From Deltaproteobacteria bacterium (lineage in GTDB: Bacteria; Myxococcota_A; Polyangia; Polyangiales; Polyangiaceae), in assembly GCA_003235365.1 (NCBI GenBank), contig QJWJ01000497.1:1-58654 (forward strand): a DNA stretch of 58,654 bases, read 5' to 3'. The position numbers were made by a program, and so were the translations under genes. Below, piece after piece: positions 35,316-44,050 of the stretch (within the stretch, counting starts at the first letter, position 1; every line of letters begins with the position of its first letter). The notes under the pieces are model-generated. The model did no database searches. It was not told the origin of the DNA and was given only the letters and a program-made list of their open reading frames with translations.

Positions 35316-36701
35316 ATGATTGCAGTTCAACGGACGTCAGCCGTCCTCACCTCCGCCTTGCTCAGCATGCTCTGCATCACCGCAGCATGCACCAACGAGT
35401 CCTCTGGCAACGACGACGGCCAGATCCCGGTCACGACGGGGCCGGCGGACACGGTGACGGATGACGGCGATGGTCCCGATGGTCCGACGCCGAAAAGCCC
35501 GTCGGAGGATTTCGATTTCGTCCGAAGCGGTCTCGGGGAGTCATGCCTGGTGACCGCGCACTGCGATGAGAAGCTCGGTTTGATCTGTGTGGACAACACG
35601 TGCATCGCCCTGGGCATGGTCGAGGCCGACAGCGGCACTGCCCCGGTTGCACCGGTCCGGCTCGGTCAGGTTGGGGAATCGTGCCGGGCGCGTAGCGACT
35701 GTGAGCTCAACCTGGCATGCCTGCGCAACACCTGCGTCCCATTGGACACGCTCGAACCGTCGGACACCCAGAAGTCGGATGCCGGTGCGCCTGATTTGTC
35801 GCTGACCGTCGGACAGGTTGGTGAATCTTGTACTTCGCGTGCGGACTGTGCACCGGGTTTGGCGTGCTTCAATGCGCGCTGCGTTCAGGGTAGCTCTGGG
35901 CTCGCGCCCACCGGCAAAGAGTGTGTCGTCATTCAGTGCAGAGAAGCGCTGGATTGCTGCCCGACCCCGCCGGCAACCTGTGCGACTCTCGAAGCAAACT
36001 GTCTCGCTAGCCCAGGCAGTGCGTCCTGCACGTCCTTCGAAGCCAACTGCGTCTGTGACGGGAGCAACTACGATTGCACCGCCAATCAGTGTGTGTTCAT
36101 CCAGTGTCGCGAGCCCGTCGATTGCTGTCCAATCCCCCCGACGACTTGCCCGACGCTGAAGGATCAGTGCGACCTCGATCCGGAGAGTACGGCCTGCGCA
36201 CAATACGACGCCAACTGCGTCTGCGACGGCAGTAGCTATGACTGCAACGACAACGTCTGTTCGGTTCGCCGCGCGTGCACCACAGACGCCAACTGTCTGA
36301 CGACCCAAGTCTGTGACGTCGCAGCAGGCTACTGCGTGGGGTGCTTGGCGGACGATGACTGCCCAGAGGGCGGAGCGTGCATCGACAATCTGTGTGAGTC
36401 GGGCTGTCAGGGCGACGAAGATTGTCCCTTCTTCAATCAGTGCATGGACGGCGAGTGCGTTGAAGTCGGGTGCCAGACGGATCGAGAGTGCAAGGTGTTT
36501 ACCGGAGACCTCCAAGCCGTCTGCAAAGAAGGCGAGTGCCAGGTCAAGTGCGTGTCCGACTTCGAGTGTGCGAACAACATGGTCTGCGTAGACAGCGCCT
36601 GTGTACCCGTGGGTTGCGAAACGGATGAGGAGTGCCGGCTGCAGCTGGGCAATGGCGGCCTGGCGACGACCTACGAAGTGGAGTGCAAGCTCGTCGAGTA
36701 A
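35316..36701 (+). CDS. Cysteine-rich lipoprotein, tandem paralogue 2
   Basis: 461 aa from the ATG at 35316 (MIAVQRTSAV). The lipobox is ITAAC. The plan is the same as the preceding gene: three GESC-type repeats, then C-REP/ALDCCP modules, then Cys pairs ending GCQTDRECKVF and GCETDEECRL. It differs by having two copies of the CREP-DCC module (35934-36077 and 36102-36245, 144 bp each) where the neighbour has one. This indicates gene duplication followed by internal module duplication. Function unknown; likely exported and disulfide-stabilised. Confidence 0.86.
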   Translation: MIAVQRTSAVLTSALLSMLCITAACTNESSGNDDGQIPVTTGPADTVTDDGDGPDGPTPKSPSEDFDFVRSGLGESCLVTAHCDEKLGLICVDNTCIALGMVEADSGTAPVAPVRLGQVGESCRARSDCELNLACLRNTCVPLDTLEPSDTQKSDAGAPDLSLTVGQVGESCTSRADCAPGLACFNARCVQGSSGLAPTGKECVVIQCREALDCCPTPPATCATLEANCLASPGSASCTSFEANCVCDGSNYDCTANQCVFIQCREPVDCCPIPPTTCPTLKDQCDLDPESTACAQYDANCVCDGSSYDCNDNVCSVRRACTTDANCLTTQVCDVAAGYCVGCLADDDCPEGGACIDNLCESGCQGDEDCPFFNQCMDGECVEVGCQTDRECKVFTGDLQAVCKEGECQVKCVSDFECANNMVCVDSACVPVGCETDEECRLQLGNGGLATTYEVECKLVE

Positions 36702-36734
36702 CGCGGCGCTGGCATGCTGGCCCGGCTGCGGCTT

Positions 36735-38057
36735 TCAGTTGCACGTCGGGCCGTCGACGCCACAGGAGTCGTTCATCGCCTGGTCGCAGCTGCCCGCGAT
36801 GACGTCGTGAAACGTCCGAAGTCCACCGGGACAGGTGTTGTCGCACTCGCACTCGAAGGACGTCAGGGTCGAGTTGGTCTTCAAGCATTGGGCGCTCCCT
36901 CCCGGAGTGTCGCGTTGGCACTCTCGAACTTCGTCGAGCGGGCCGCAGGCGATGCCCAAAACCATGTCGCAGGTTGCTTCCCACGAGTCCGGATCCTCAC
37001 CAGCCGGTAGGGGTGCCGCGAACTCCGAACGGATCCCGCTGGCGACGCACTTGCACGCCCAGCGGCCATCGTTCGTGCGAGTGCAGTAGCCGGTTGCGGC
37101 GTTGCACGGGCCGGTCCCGTCGATTCGCAACTGTGGATCGCACGCGCGTAACAGTGCGGCGTCGCAGCCTTCGCCATCATTGCCCACCGCGCGAGTGCCG
37201 TATGCTTCGCAATCGCAGTTGTAGCTACTTCCGAGCATGACCCTGGTCCCACAGGTTCCGAGCTCGGATTCGCAGCTGACGCCGCACGCCGCTTGGAGGG
37301 CATTTTCACACAGGCCGCCTCGTTGACTGACCCATTCGTCTTCTGCGCCAACGCAGACGCATTGAAATTCGTCGTCGCCGTCGGGACGGCAAGCTCCTAC
37401 GCCAGTACCCCCACAGCTCGCTCGGTCGGCGTTGCTGATACCGCACGTGGTTTCCAGGGCGGTCTCGCATTCGCCCGAGGTGGAGACCTCGAGTGGAGGT
37501 CTCGGGCCGAGTTCGCAATTGCAGTCGAGGCTGCCGTCGGCTGACTCGACACAGTACACGTACCGGAGGCTCGCCGTGGTCGGATCGACCCGCCTTGCGA
37601 CGCAGCCACTCTTGCCGCTGAGCCAAGACAAGTCCACGTCCGCTGAGCCAGCCGATGCGTCGCCGTGGCCAGCTCCGGTTTGGGGCGCAGCACCGGCCTC
37701 CGACGCGCCACCGCCGCTGGTAGTTTCGGGGAAGGGATCCGACATCGAGGGCGCGGCTGCCGGGCGAGGAGCAGCCACCGAAGCGTCCAGCGCTTCTAAG
37801 CCGTCGTCGGTCATGTTGCTTGGGTCAGTGACGGCGGCGGTGGTCGCGTCGCCGTTCTTGTCAGGCCCGGCCGCGTCGTTCTTCGATGGTCCGCCGAATG
37901 ACGGTGCATCGCCATCTCTTGCCGTGGGCTCGTTGCCCAGGCTGGCGTCCGTGGGCCCGGTCGTTCCCAGTGGTTCGGTGCCGTTCGACTCACAGCCGAC
38001 GCTGGCGAGGGTCGAGCCCAGTGTGATCACCGCCGTGCTGAGACTTCGGAGCGACAT
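36735..38057 (-). CDS. Cysteine-rich lipoprotein, EGF-like spacing
   Basis: 440 aa from the ATG at 38057 (MSLRSLSTAV); two earlier in-frame starts exist. The leader ends at lipobox SVGC. A long Asp/Gly/Ala/Pro linker covers about 25-140. The rest has more than 30 Cys, in units such as CNCELGP, CVCVG, CDCEAYG, CKCVASG and CECDNTC, a spacing close to EGF-like domains, and it ends at GPTCN. It is convergent with the tandem paralogue pair and is the last of the lipoprotein array. Function unknown. Confidence 0.83.
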   Translation of the reverse strand: MSLRSLSTAVITLGSTLASVGCESNGTEPLGTTGPTDASLGNEPTARDGDAPSFGGPSKNDAAGPDKNGDATTAAVTDPSNMTDDGLEALDASVAAPRPAAAPSMSDPFPETTSGGGASEAGAAPQTGAGHGDASAGSADVDLSWLSGKSGCVARRVDPTTASLRYVYCVESADGSLDCNCELGPRPPLEVSTSGECETALETTCGISNADRASCGGTGVGACRPDGDDEFQCVCVGAEDEWVSQRGGLCENALQAACGVSCESELGTCGTRVMLGSSYNCDCEAYGTRAVGNDGEGCDAALLRACDPQLRIDGTGPCNAATGYCTRTNDGRWACKCVASGIRSEFAAPLPAGEDPDSWEATCDMVLGIACGPLDEVRECQRDTPGGSAQCLKTNSTLTSFECECDNTCPGGLRTFHDVIAGSCDQAMNDSCGVDGPTCN

Positions 38058-38337
38058 CGCTTTGCACGAAAGCATCGACGGACAGTACAACCATGACCAC
38101 TACTCGTCTACGCGCCTGAAGACCCCGCTTGCTGAGAGCGAATACGCGAGCCCAACCGCTCCTGGACAGAACAGCATGAACGAATACCGTTCGTCCCGCT
38201 GCAACAACACGCAGTCGCCACTGGGTGCTCTCAAGGTCACGGCCGAATGGACGTCACCGATCGTCGATGCGACATCGAGGGTACAGGTTGCCCACTCGGC
38301 GAGTTCCTGAAAATACTCCGCGAGCCGAGCTCGGGGT

Positions 38338-40686
38338 TCAGCTGGCCTGTAGCGGTGGTGCTGCAGGTTCGATCGCGCGTTTGGCTTTGCCCTCCAGCAA
38401 GAGCAACACCGCGGGCAGGAGCACGACATCGGCAACGAGGCCAAAACCGAGGATGATCGTGGTGAGCAGCCCGAAGTACATGTTCGGAACGAATGTGCCG
38501 AAGATGAGAGTGGAGAATCCGAGCACCAGGATGATCGTCGTCGAGATCATGGCCGGTCCGGTATGCGTGAGCAGTTGTGCGAATGCGGTCTTGCCGTCGA
38601 TGCCCTCGCTCCGGTGTAGCTGGTAGTGCGTCAGGATGTGAATGGTGTTGTCGACGGCGATGCCTAGACAGACACTGGAGACCATCACTGTGCCGATGTC
38701 GATCGTTCCGCTGATGAAGTACAGCACCCCAGCCCCGACGAACAGCGGAACGGTATTCGGAATCGCAGAGATCAGGCCTAGCTTGACTGAGCGAAACGCG
38801 ACCAAGATGATCCCGCCGATGAACACGACGGCGAGCAACAGAGACTGCAGGAAGGCATCGACGACACGGCCGTTCATGCTCTGATAGAGCATCGTCTTGC
38901 CGGTTACGTGGGTCTGCAGCCCCAGATCCGCTCCGAGGTTCTCGAGCTTTTCGGCCGTTTCGACCGCGTCGGAGGAGCTGCGGATGGTGCTGATGAACGT
39001 GACTCGTATGGCGTCGTTCTTCACCGTGATGCGGTCGTTGACGTCCATGCCCTGCGGCAAACCCATCGTATACAGCAAGAGCTCTTGCGCTACGCCCTCG
39101 GTGCTGTCGGGCAGCTTGTAGTCTTCATCGGCACCGCCACTCAGCGCGCGGTTCATTTGCCGTAGAATGTCGACGATCGAAACAGCTCGCGTCACACCAG
39201 GCAATTGGGTGGCTTTGCTCTCCAGCTCGGCAACGCGGTCGAGGAACTTCGGGTCCTTGACGCCGTCCTCTTTGCCCGCATCGACGACCATTTCGAAGGT
39301 CGCGATCCCTGACAGCCGATTGAGCACGAACTCCTGTGCGTCGCGAATCGGCATGCCTTCGGCGAAGTACTCGTAGGGATTGCTGTTGACCACGTTGCGC
39401 AGCCCGGCTGTCACTGCGCCAGCTGAGACGAGTGCGAACACGCCCACGATGGTCACCCGGTAGCGCGCTATGACATCCATGAAACGACGCGACCACGGAC
39501 CGGCGACATGTAGTGTTTCTTCGACGGCTTGCTTGGTTTCAGAGGATTCTCGGCCCGGCCAAATCAACATCAAGGGGCCGACGATGGTGTAGGTCACCAG
39601 CCACGCCACGAGCGTGCCCAGGCCCGCCAGCAAACCAAATCCGGCAATCGGCGGCAACTTGGCAGTCGCAAAGGAGAAGAACCCAGCCGCGGTGGTTACG
39701 CTGGTGAGCAGCGTTGGGACGAAGTTCTTGGTGAGTGTATACGTCGCGGCCTCGCGCCGTGACGACCCGGCTTTGCGAGCGCGGTAGAAGCCCGTGAGGA
39801 TGTGAACCGAGTCCGCCACGCACACCGCGATCAGAACCTGAGGTAGCGCAAGAGTAACGCTGGACATCTCTACGCCGAAGAAGCCGGATAGCGCCATCGC
39901 GGTCACGACCGTGCAGATGATCACGACGAACGGGAGCACGACACCACTGAAGCGTCGGAACGTTGCAATCAACAACACGACGACCATCAGCAGTAGCGCA
40001 GGCACGAGCAACGACAGATCGCGCGACGAACTTTCTCGGAACGCATCGTTGATCGGAGGCCCGCCGAGCACGTGAAACTCGTGGTCCCCCCCACGCAGTT
40101 CGTCGACGACAGCGCGCGCCTCACGGGTGATGCGCTCGGAGTCCGGTGGCGCATCGATGCCTGGCTTGATGCGAGCGTAGACGATTGCGGCAGTTGCGTC
40201 GTCGTTGATGAGGTATCCAGGGAGCAGCTCGTGAGCGAGCGCGATCTTCTTTCGCTCCTCGAGTAGCTCTGGGGTCAGCTCGCCTCGAGTTGGCAAGAAC
40301 GACTCGATCGAGATGTCGTCACCCTGGGCGTGCACCCACTGAAAGTTTGCGATCGAGTCAACGCGGATCACTTCGGCGACGTGCCACATACGCTCCGTGA
40401 GTGTGCGCAGCATCGTCGCCGTTTCTTGGTCGAAGACGCCAGAGGGACTTCCCACGGCGATGACGACTGCGTCGTCGTTGCCGAACTGCCGTTCGAAGGC
40501 GTTGAACGCGACGAGATCTGGGTCTGTATCTCGGAAGAAGGCCGTATGGGTGAAGTTTGCCTTCATCTTCGACATGCCGGTGGCAACGGCTGCGACCATG
40601 GCCAGGGCGACGACCAACGTCAGCCAGGGCTTGCGGAGCAGTATGGATATGAACCAGGTCGAAAGCTGCTGAAGTCTGCTGGCCAT
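38338..40686 (-). CDS. MMPL/RND-family transporter
   Basis: 782 aa from the ATG at 40686, with AGAGG upstream. About twelve membrane segments: one near residues 17-37, then a periplasmic loop (FRDTDPDLVAFNAFERQFGNDD) and helices 2-6 with a sterol-sensing-like pattern (LVPALLLMVVVLL, VADSVHILTGFY). The second half repeats the pattern (LAVVFIGGIILVAF, GIAVDNTIHILTHY). The symmetric D-S/T-H-I motifs in helix 4 and its repeat are typical of proton-driven MMPL lipid or small-molecule exporters. It sits last in an operon with a beta-barrel and a LolA-like protein; the cargo is probably a lipid, which is inferred. Confidence 0.93.
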   Translation of the reverse strand: MASRLQQLSTWFISILLRKPWLTLVVALAMVAAVATGMSKMKANFTHTAFFRDTDPDLVAFNAFERQFGNDDAVVIAVGSPSGVFDQETATMLRTLTERMWHVAEVIRVDSIANFQWVHAQGDDISIESFLPTRGELTPELLEERKKIALAHELLPGYLINDDATAAIVYARIKPGIDAPPDSERITREARAVVDELRGGDHEFHVLGGPPINDAFRESSSRDLSLLVPALLLMVVVLLIATFRRFSGVVLPFVVIICTVVTAMALSGFFGVEMSSVTLALPQVLIAVCVADSVHILTGFYRARKAGSSRREAATYTLTKNFVPTLLTSVTTAAGFFSFATAKLPPIAGFGLLAGLGTLVAWLVTYTIVGPLMLIWPGRESSETKQAVEETLHVAGPWSRRFMDVIARYRVTIVGVFALVSAGAVTAGLRNVVNSNPYEYFAEGMPIRDAQEFVLNRLSGIATFEMVVDAGKEDGVKDPKFLDRVAELESKATQLPGVTRAVSIVDILRQMNRALSGGADEDYKLPDSTEGVAQELLLYTMGLPQGMDVNDRITVKNDAIRVTFISTIRSSSDAVETAEKLENLGADLGLQTHVTGKTMLYQSMNGRVVDAFLQSLLLAVVFIGGIILVAFRSVKLGLISAIPNTVPLFVGAGVLYFISGTIDIGTVMVSSVCLGIAVDNTIHILTHYQLHRSEGIDGKTAFAQLLTHTGPAMISTTIILVLGFSTLIFGTFVPNMYFGLLTTIILGFGLVADVVLLPAVLLLLEGKAKRAIEPAAPPLQAS

Positions 40687-40704
40687 GTGAGCCTCTCTTC
40701 GGGG

Positions 40705-42003
40705 TCAGAAGTAGCGTTTGATGTTCAGGTACGCTTGGTGCTGGTGATGCAAGCGCTCGTACAGGAACGGCGCACCGGGATTCTTCGGTGGGTAGTTGAA
40801 GAACCGCGCTCCTGCCGTGAGCCCCCAAACCTCTCCGAGACGGCGGTTGAGGGCGATGTTGCCGATGATTTGTTCGGGAGTCTTGACGTCGACGATCAGC
40901 GTCGCGAGCAAGGAGGTGGACTGCTCGTCGTTGAACGAGTGTCGGGCGCCAATCAGCACGTCGTGCTGGAAGAGCGGCTCGAGCTCCTCGGGGAGCTTGG
41001 ATTGCGTGGCGATCAGGGCCTGCCCCTCGACGATGAACGACGTTTCTGTGCTGCGCGTGAGAGCGACGACTTGCTCGATCCCCAGCGCGGCCAGAACGTG
41101 GTCGCGTTTCGGAATGGATCCCAACGAAACCGATCCCGAAGCGGGGCGTGCGAAGCGTCTGTAGGCGGCTTCGAGCTTCAACAACGTCGTATCGAACACG
41201 TGTGAATACGTTCCGCCAACCTGATCGACTGCCTGGTAGACGGGGACGGGTCTGAGGGTGGCGACGTCAAACAGCACCAGTGGTTGCTGCCGATCGATGT
41301 GATGGACCAAGTGAACCGAGAGATCGCCGTCGCCCAGGCTTTGCTGAGCTTCGAGCGCCCACTGCGGTTGCCAGTATTCGTCCGTGAGCTCGCGGCTCGC
41401 GTTCAGAACTTGGGCGTCACCCAGTTCGATGGCTGGTCCGGAAAGGCTCAGCGGTGACCGAGACGAAGGCAAGCGCGGCTCGGTGAAGCGAGGGAGGGCG
41501 AACAGCTCGACGTGCCCGTTTGGAATTTCCACGCGAGCCGCAACCATCAGCTCGCCGATCTTCTCCGGGTTTTCGAAGCTCCCGTCGAGAATGCGACTGT
41601 TGAGGATGTCTGCGGGGTGGAACGCCTCGGTAGCCGTCCAATTGAGCATCTGGTAGCCGACTCGAAGGCGTACCGGCTCGAGTTCGGCGCTGACGAACAG
41701 CTCTTCCGGCACGATCAACCGGCGCGAGTCGTCGACAGTGTCCATCCGTGAGAACACGCGCAGCCGCCCTGACACTTCGTCCAGCACGTCGGCTTCTGCG
41801 TCCACCTGCAGCCTGCTCACCACCGCGAAATTGCCCGGGTCGGTTGCCGCCGTGTCGTCAGGCCAGAACACTCGCGACTCGGCGCCGAGTTCACCTCGAC
41901 TGTCCACCTCGATCTCCACCTCGGCTTCGGCGCGGGGCGGCTTTCCCAGGAGGATCCCCACGACACAACATGCGCCCGCCCCGAACTGCAAAGATCGCCT
42001 CAT
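40705..42003 (-). CDS. Putative outer-membrane beta-barrel protein of the RND operon
   Basis: 432 aa from the ATG at 42003; the frame upstream to 42168 is not coding-like. The signal peptide runs to about residue 28 (KPPRAEA). The mature sequence shows alternating beta strands (VRLRVGYQMLNWTATEAF, HVELFALPRF) and ends in Phe (NIKRYF), as outer-membrane barrels do. The layout recalls DUF1302-type barrels that accompany MMPL transporters and LolA-like carriers. It is 18 nt upstream of the MMPL gene. It may form the outer-membrane part of a lipid exporter; that is inference from context. Confidence 0.75.
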   Translation of the reverse strand: MRRSLQFGAGACCVVGILLGKPPRAEAEVEIEVDSRGELGAESRVFWPDDTAATDPGNFAVVSRLQVDAEADVLDEVSGRLRVFSRMDTVDDSRRLIVPEELFVSAELEPVRLRVGYQMLNWTATEAFHPADILNSRILDGSFENPEKIGELMVAARVEIPNGHVELFALPRFTEPRLPSSRSPLSLSGPAIELGDAQVLNASRELTDEYWQPQWALEAQQSLGDGDLSVHLVHHIDRQQPLVLFDVATLRPVPVYQAVDQVGGTYSHVFDTTLLKLEAAYRRFARPASGSVSLGSIPKRDHVLAALGIEQVVALTRSTETSFIVEGQALIATQSKLPEELEPLFQHDVLIGARHSFNDEQSTSLLATLIVDVKTPEQIIGNIALNRRLGEVWGLTAGARFFNYPPKNPGAPFLYERLHHQHQAYLNIKRYF

Positions 42004-42163
42004 CAGGGTCGTGCTCCGCGTGCAAGCGCGGGCACGTTGGTTGAAATTGGGGGGATTGGATCGCCGGGTACGCGCCACGGAGCCCTCGATGTCGAAGTGG
42101 GGACGAGTTTGAGTGGAGCAGGGCACGCAGAGGTGTTCAGCTCCGTAGATCACGGATGGGTTG

Positions 42164-42183
42164 GCCAAGTTACGGAACTTGGC
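42164..42183. promoter_or_regulatory. 8-bp stem-loop between LolA-like and barrel genes
   Basis: GCCAAGTT, loop ACGG, AACTTGGC: a perfect 8-bp inverted repeat in the 203-nt gap, 24 nt after the LolA-like stop. No T-run follows, so it is not a strong terminator. It could set the ratio of the LolA-like product to the downstream genes. Confidence 0.45.
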
Positions 42184-42206
42184 GGGGGATGACGGTCAGG
42201 TCGTTT

Positions 42207-42989
42207 TCAGTCTTCGAGCTCGTCGCTCTCGAACTTCTTCGCCTTGAGGGATACGCCGACTTTGCGATTCTTCCACGTGAGGATCGACTTCTTCTTCGTC
42301 TGATGGTTGAACATCGCGATCTCCTCGGCGCGGAACCACTTGCCGAACTTCTGGTACCGGGAGAACGTCGCCGTCTTCAGCAATTCCCCTTTTCGATCGA
42401 AGTACTCGACCTTGAGAGGCGCCATGTACTCCTTGTCGATCCAGGTCATCAGCTTGCTGTAGCCGCTCTCCGAGTCGACGGGGACGCGTTCGATCTTCCA
42501 AGTTGCGCGGCCATCGAGCGTCTCGTCGGCGATGAACTTGTGGCGATACTTTTCGACTTCTTGGCTGCCGAGATCTTCATAGGCGAACTCGCTACCCATG
42601 AAGGAGCCGGACTTGTTGCCGGAACTGATGCGCTTCACGCGTTTGATGGCGGGCAGGTACAGCCACTGATCGTCGTTGCCCTTCTTGTGGGTCCACGTGA
42701 GCATGCGCGTGCCCTTGACGTCTGCGGGCCACTCGAACTCGATGCGTGAGCGGTCCCCGTCGCCCTTGGTCTCGATTTGCTCGGACGTGAGCTTGCGGGT
42801 GGTCCGATCCCCGTGAGCATTGATCAGCGTCATCTCCATCGTCGAGGTTTCGCCCTGATAGCCGTCGTTGAATGCGTCGACCTTGGTGGCGATTGCCAAC
42901 CCCTTCTGTTCCGGGGTCTCAGCACTCACGCCGGTCGTGACCAGTCCCAGAGCGGCGATGAGCAGCGTGCGTCGGACGATGTGGTTCAT
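42207..42989 (-). CDS. LolA-like outer membrane lipoprotein-sorting protein (RND operon)
   Basis: 260 aa from the ATG at 42989, preceded by AAGGGA. The signal peptide ends near residue 23 (GVSAETP). The mature part has ETSTMEMTLINAHGDRTTRKL, KGTRMLTWTHKKGNDDQWLYLP, SGSFMGSEFAYEDLG and MTWIDKEYMAPLKVEYFDRKG. These match the LolA_like lipoprotein-sorting family that travels with MMPL exporters: a half-barrel that binds lipid in the periplasm. It is not LolA itself, which is shorter. A palindromic operator lies 18-34 nt upstream of the start. Confidence 0.86.
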   Translation of the reverse strand: MNHIVRRTLLIAALGLVTTGVSAETPEQKGLAIATKVDAFNDGYQGETSTMEMTLINAHGDRTTRKLTSEQIETKGDGDRSRIEFEWPADVKGTRMLTWTHKKGNDDQWLYLPAIKRVKRISSGNKSGSFMGSEFAYEDLGSQEVEKYRHKFIADETLDGRATWKIERVPVDSESGYSKLMTWIDKEYMAPLKVEYFDRKGELLKTATFSRYQKFGKWFRAEEIAMFNHQTKKKSILTWKNRKVGVSLKAKKFESDELED

Positions 42990-43006
42990 GGGTATTCCCT
43001 TCCGTT

Positions 43007-43023
43007 GGTGAGTAATTACTAAC
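43007..43023. promoter_or_regulatory. Palindromic operator before the LolA-like gene
   Basis: GGTGAGTAATTACTAAC. Its core is an inverted repeat (GTNAGTA-N2-TACTNAC). The 17-bp site at 43774-43790 read on the opposite strand is GGTGAGTAAGTACTAAC, 16 of 17 identical. It lies 18-34 nt before the LolA-like start, where a TetR dimer would block transcription. TetR assignment follows from the neighbouring gene. Confidence 0.75.
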
Positions 43024-43061
43024 AATCAGCTCCGGCTGCCTTGAGTCGCCCTGGCGGGGCG

Positions 43062-43763
43062 TCAACCCCCGCGTGCCAACAAAGCGAGCGCCTGTGGGTG
43101 ATAGTGTTGCTTGATGGCCAGCGGGCTGAGCCCCAAGCCCCGCAGAGCAAAGCGTACGGAGCGCTCGAACACGAGCTCCTGATCGCCTGCGGGAAGGTCG
43201 ACCACCGCTCGCTCGGGTAGACCGTAGAAGACCAGAGAAGTCGCCAGATGGTGGGCGAACCAGCAACCGGTGATCGCCTCGTCTTCCGTGCCGTCGATGT
43301 CGCCGGCAGCGATCGATGCGCGCACGCAGCTGGCGATCTTTTCGACCCACGGCTGAGATACCAACGCAATGAAATCCCTGGCAAAATCTCCATCCCCGAG
43401 CAGGCTTTGCAGCATCAAGCGCGGGACGTCTTGCTCACTGCCATCGCACTTGCGAGGGAACTGAATCGAGCGCAGCACCGCGTGCACTGCCAGCACCAGG
43501 GTTCCCGTGCTGTCAGAGAGCGCTTGGATGCGTTCTGCGTCCTCTCTCGACTGCTGGATGCAGCTCTCCAAGACAGCCTCGTACAGCGCTGCCTTGTTGG
43601 CGAAATGACGGTAGAGCAGAGCCTCCGAGACGCTTGCCGCCGCGGCTACCTCCCTGGTCGTGACCCCGTCGAAGCCGCGTGCTGCAAACAGCGGTTGGGC
43701 GGCCGCCAAGATGGCTTGGCGGCGCGAAGCGGCGGACATTCGATCGGCGGCGGAAGGACTCAT
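43062..43763 (-). CDS. TetR-family transcriptional repressor
   Basis: 233 aa from the ATG at 43763 (GGAG 5 nt upstream). The N-terminal HTH reads RRQAILAAAQPLFAARGFDGVTT, then VSEALLYRHFANKAALYEAV, the canonical TetR pattern. The rest is helical ligand-binding domain. It heads the minus-strand operon, 72 bp upstream of the LolA-like gene. Near-identical palindromes lie before its own start and before the LolA-like start, so it probably represses itself and the exporter, with relief by a lipid or drug-like ligand. Ligand unknown. Confidence 0.93.
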   Translation of the reverse strand: MSPSAADRMSAASRRQAILAAAQPLFAARGFDGVTTREVAAAASVSEALLYRHFANKAALYEAVLESCIQQSREDAERIQALSDSTGTLVLAVHAVLRSIQFPRKCDGSEQDVPRLMLQSLLGDGDFARDFIALVSQPWVEKIASCVRASIAAGDIDGTEDEAITGCWFAHHLATSLVFYGLPERAVVDLPAGDQELVFERSVRFALRGLGLSPLAIKQHYHPQALALLARGG

Positions 43764-44050
43764 TGTCTCCGGAGTTAGTACTTACTCACCTTCGCGTCAA
43801 GCAACGTCTTTTTCACTCCCATGGTCTTCGAGCGACGAGTGACAGCAAGGCCCTGCGGGCAGACCGACTCTGCAGGTCCTTGGCAACCGTTTGAGATCAA
43901 ACGTAAGATTGACAGTACTGAGCGCGTGAACGGCACGTCGGAGCCCCCGCTCACGTGCGGTACCACGAGCCGTATTGGGGTGGTACAGCCGTAACCGGCG
44001 ACACCGGGCGGTCTGAGGTGAGTGTACGGGAAGGTTCGTCGGTGGGCGCG
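43764..44050. other. Spacer between tetR start and astA end
   Basis: 287 bp. It holds the TetR operator (43774-43790) and a 7-bp inverted repeat (43960-43966 and 43980-43986, GTACCAC/GTGGTAC) just past the astA stop, which has no clear T-run and so is only a weak transcript-end candidate. Nothing else recognised. Confidence 0.45.
43774..43790. promoter_or_regulatory. Palindromic operator before tetR
   Basis: GTTAGTACTTACTCACC, the reverse-strand twin of the site at 43007-43023 with one base different. It covers 11-27 nt upstream of the tetR start, overlapping its leader. The two sites flanking the tetR gene imply autoregulation. Confidence 0.75.

Noticed and set aside
43960..43986. 7-bp inverted repeat after astA as terminator
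   Set aside because: No T-run on the minus-strand transcript and a long loop; not listed as a terminator.
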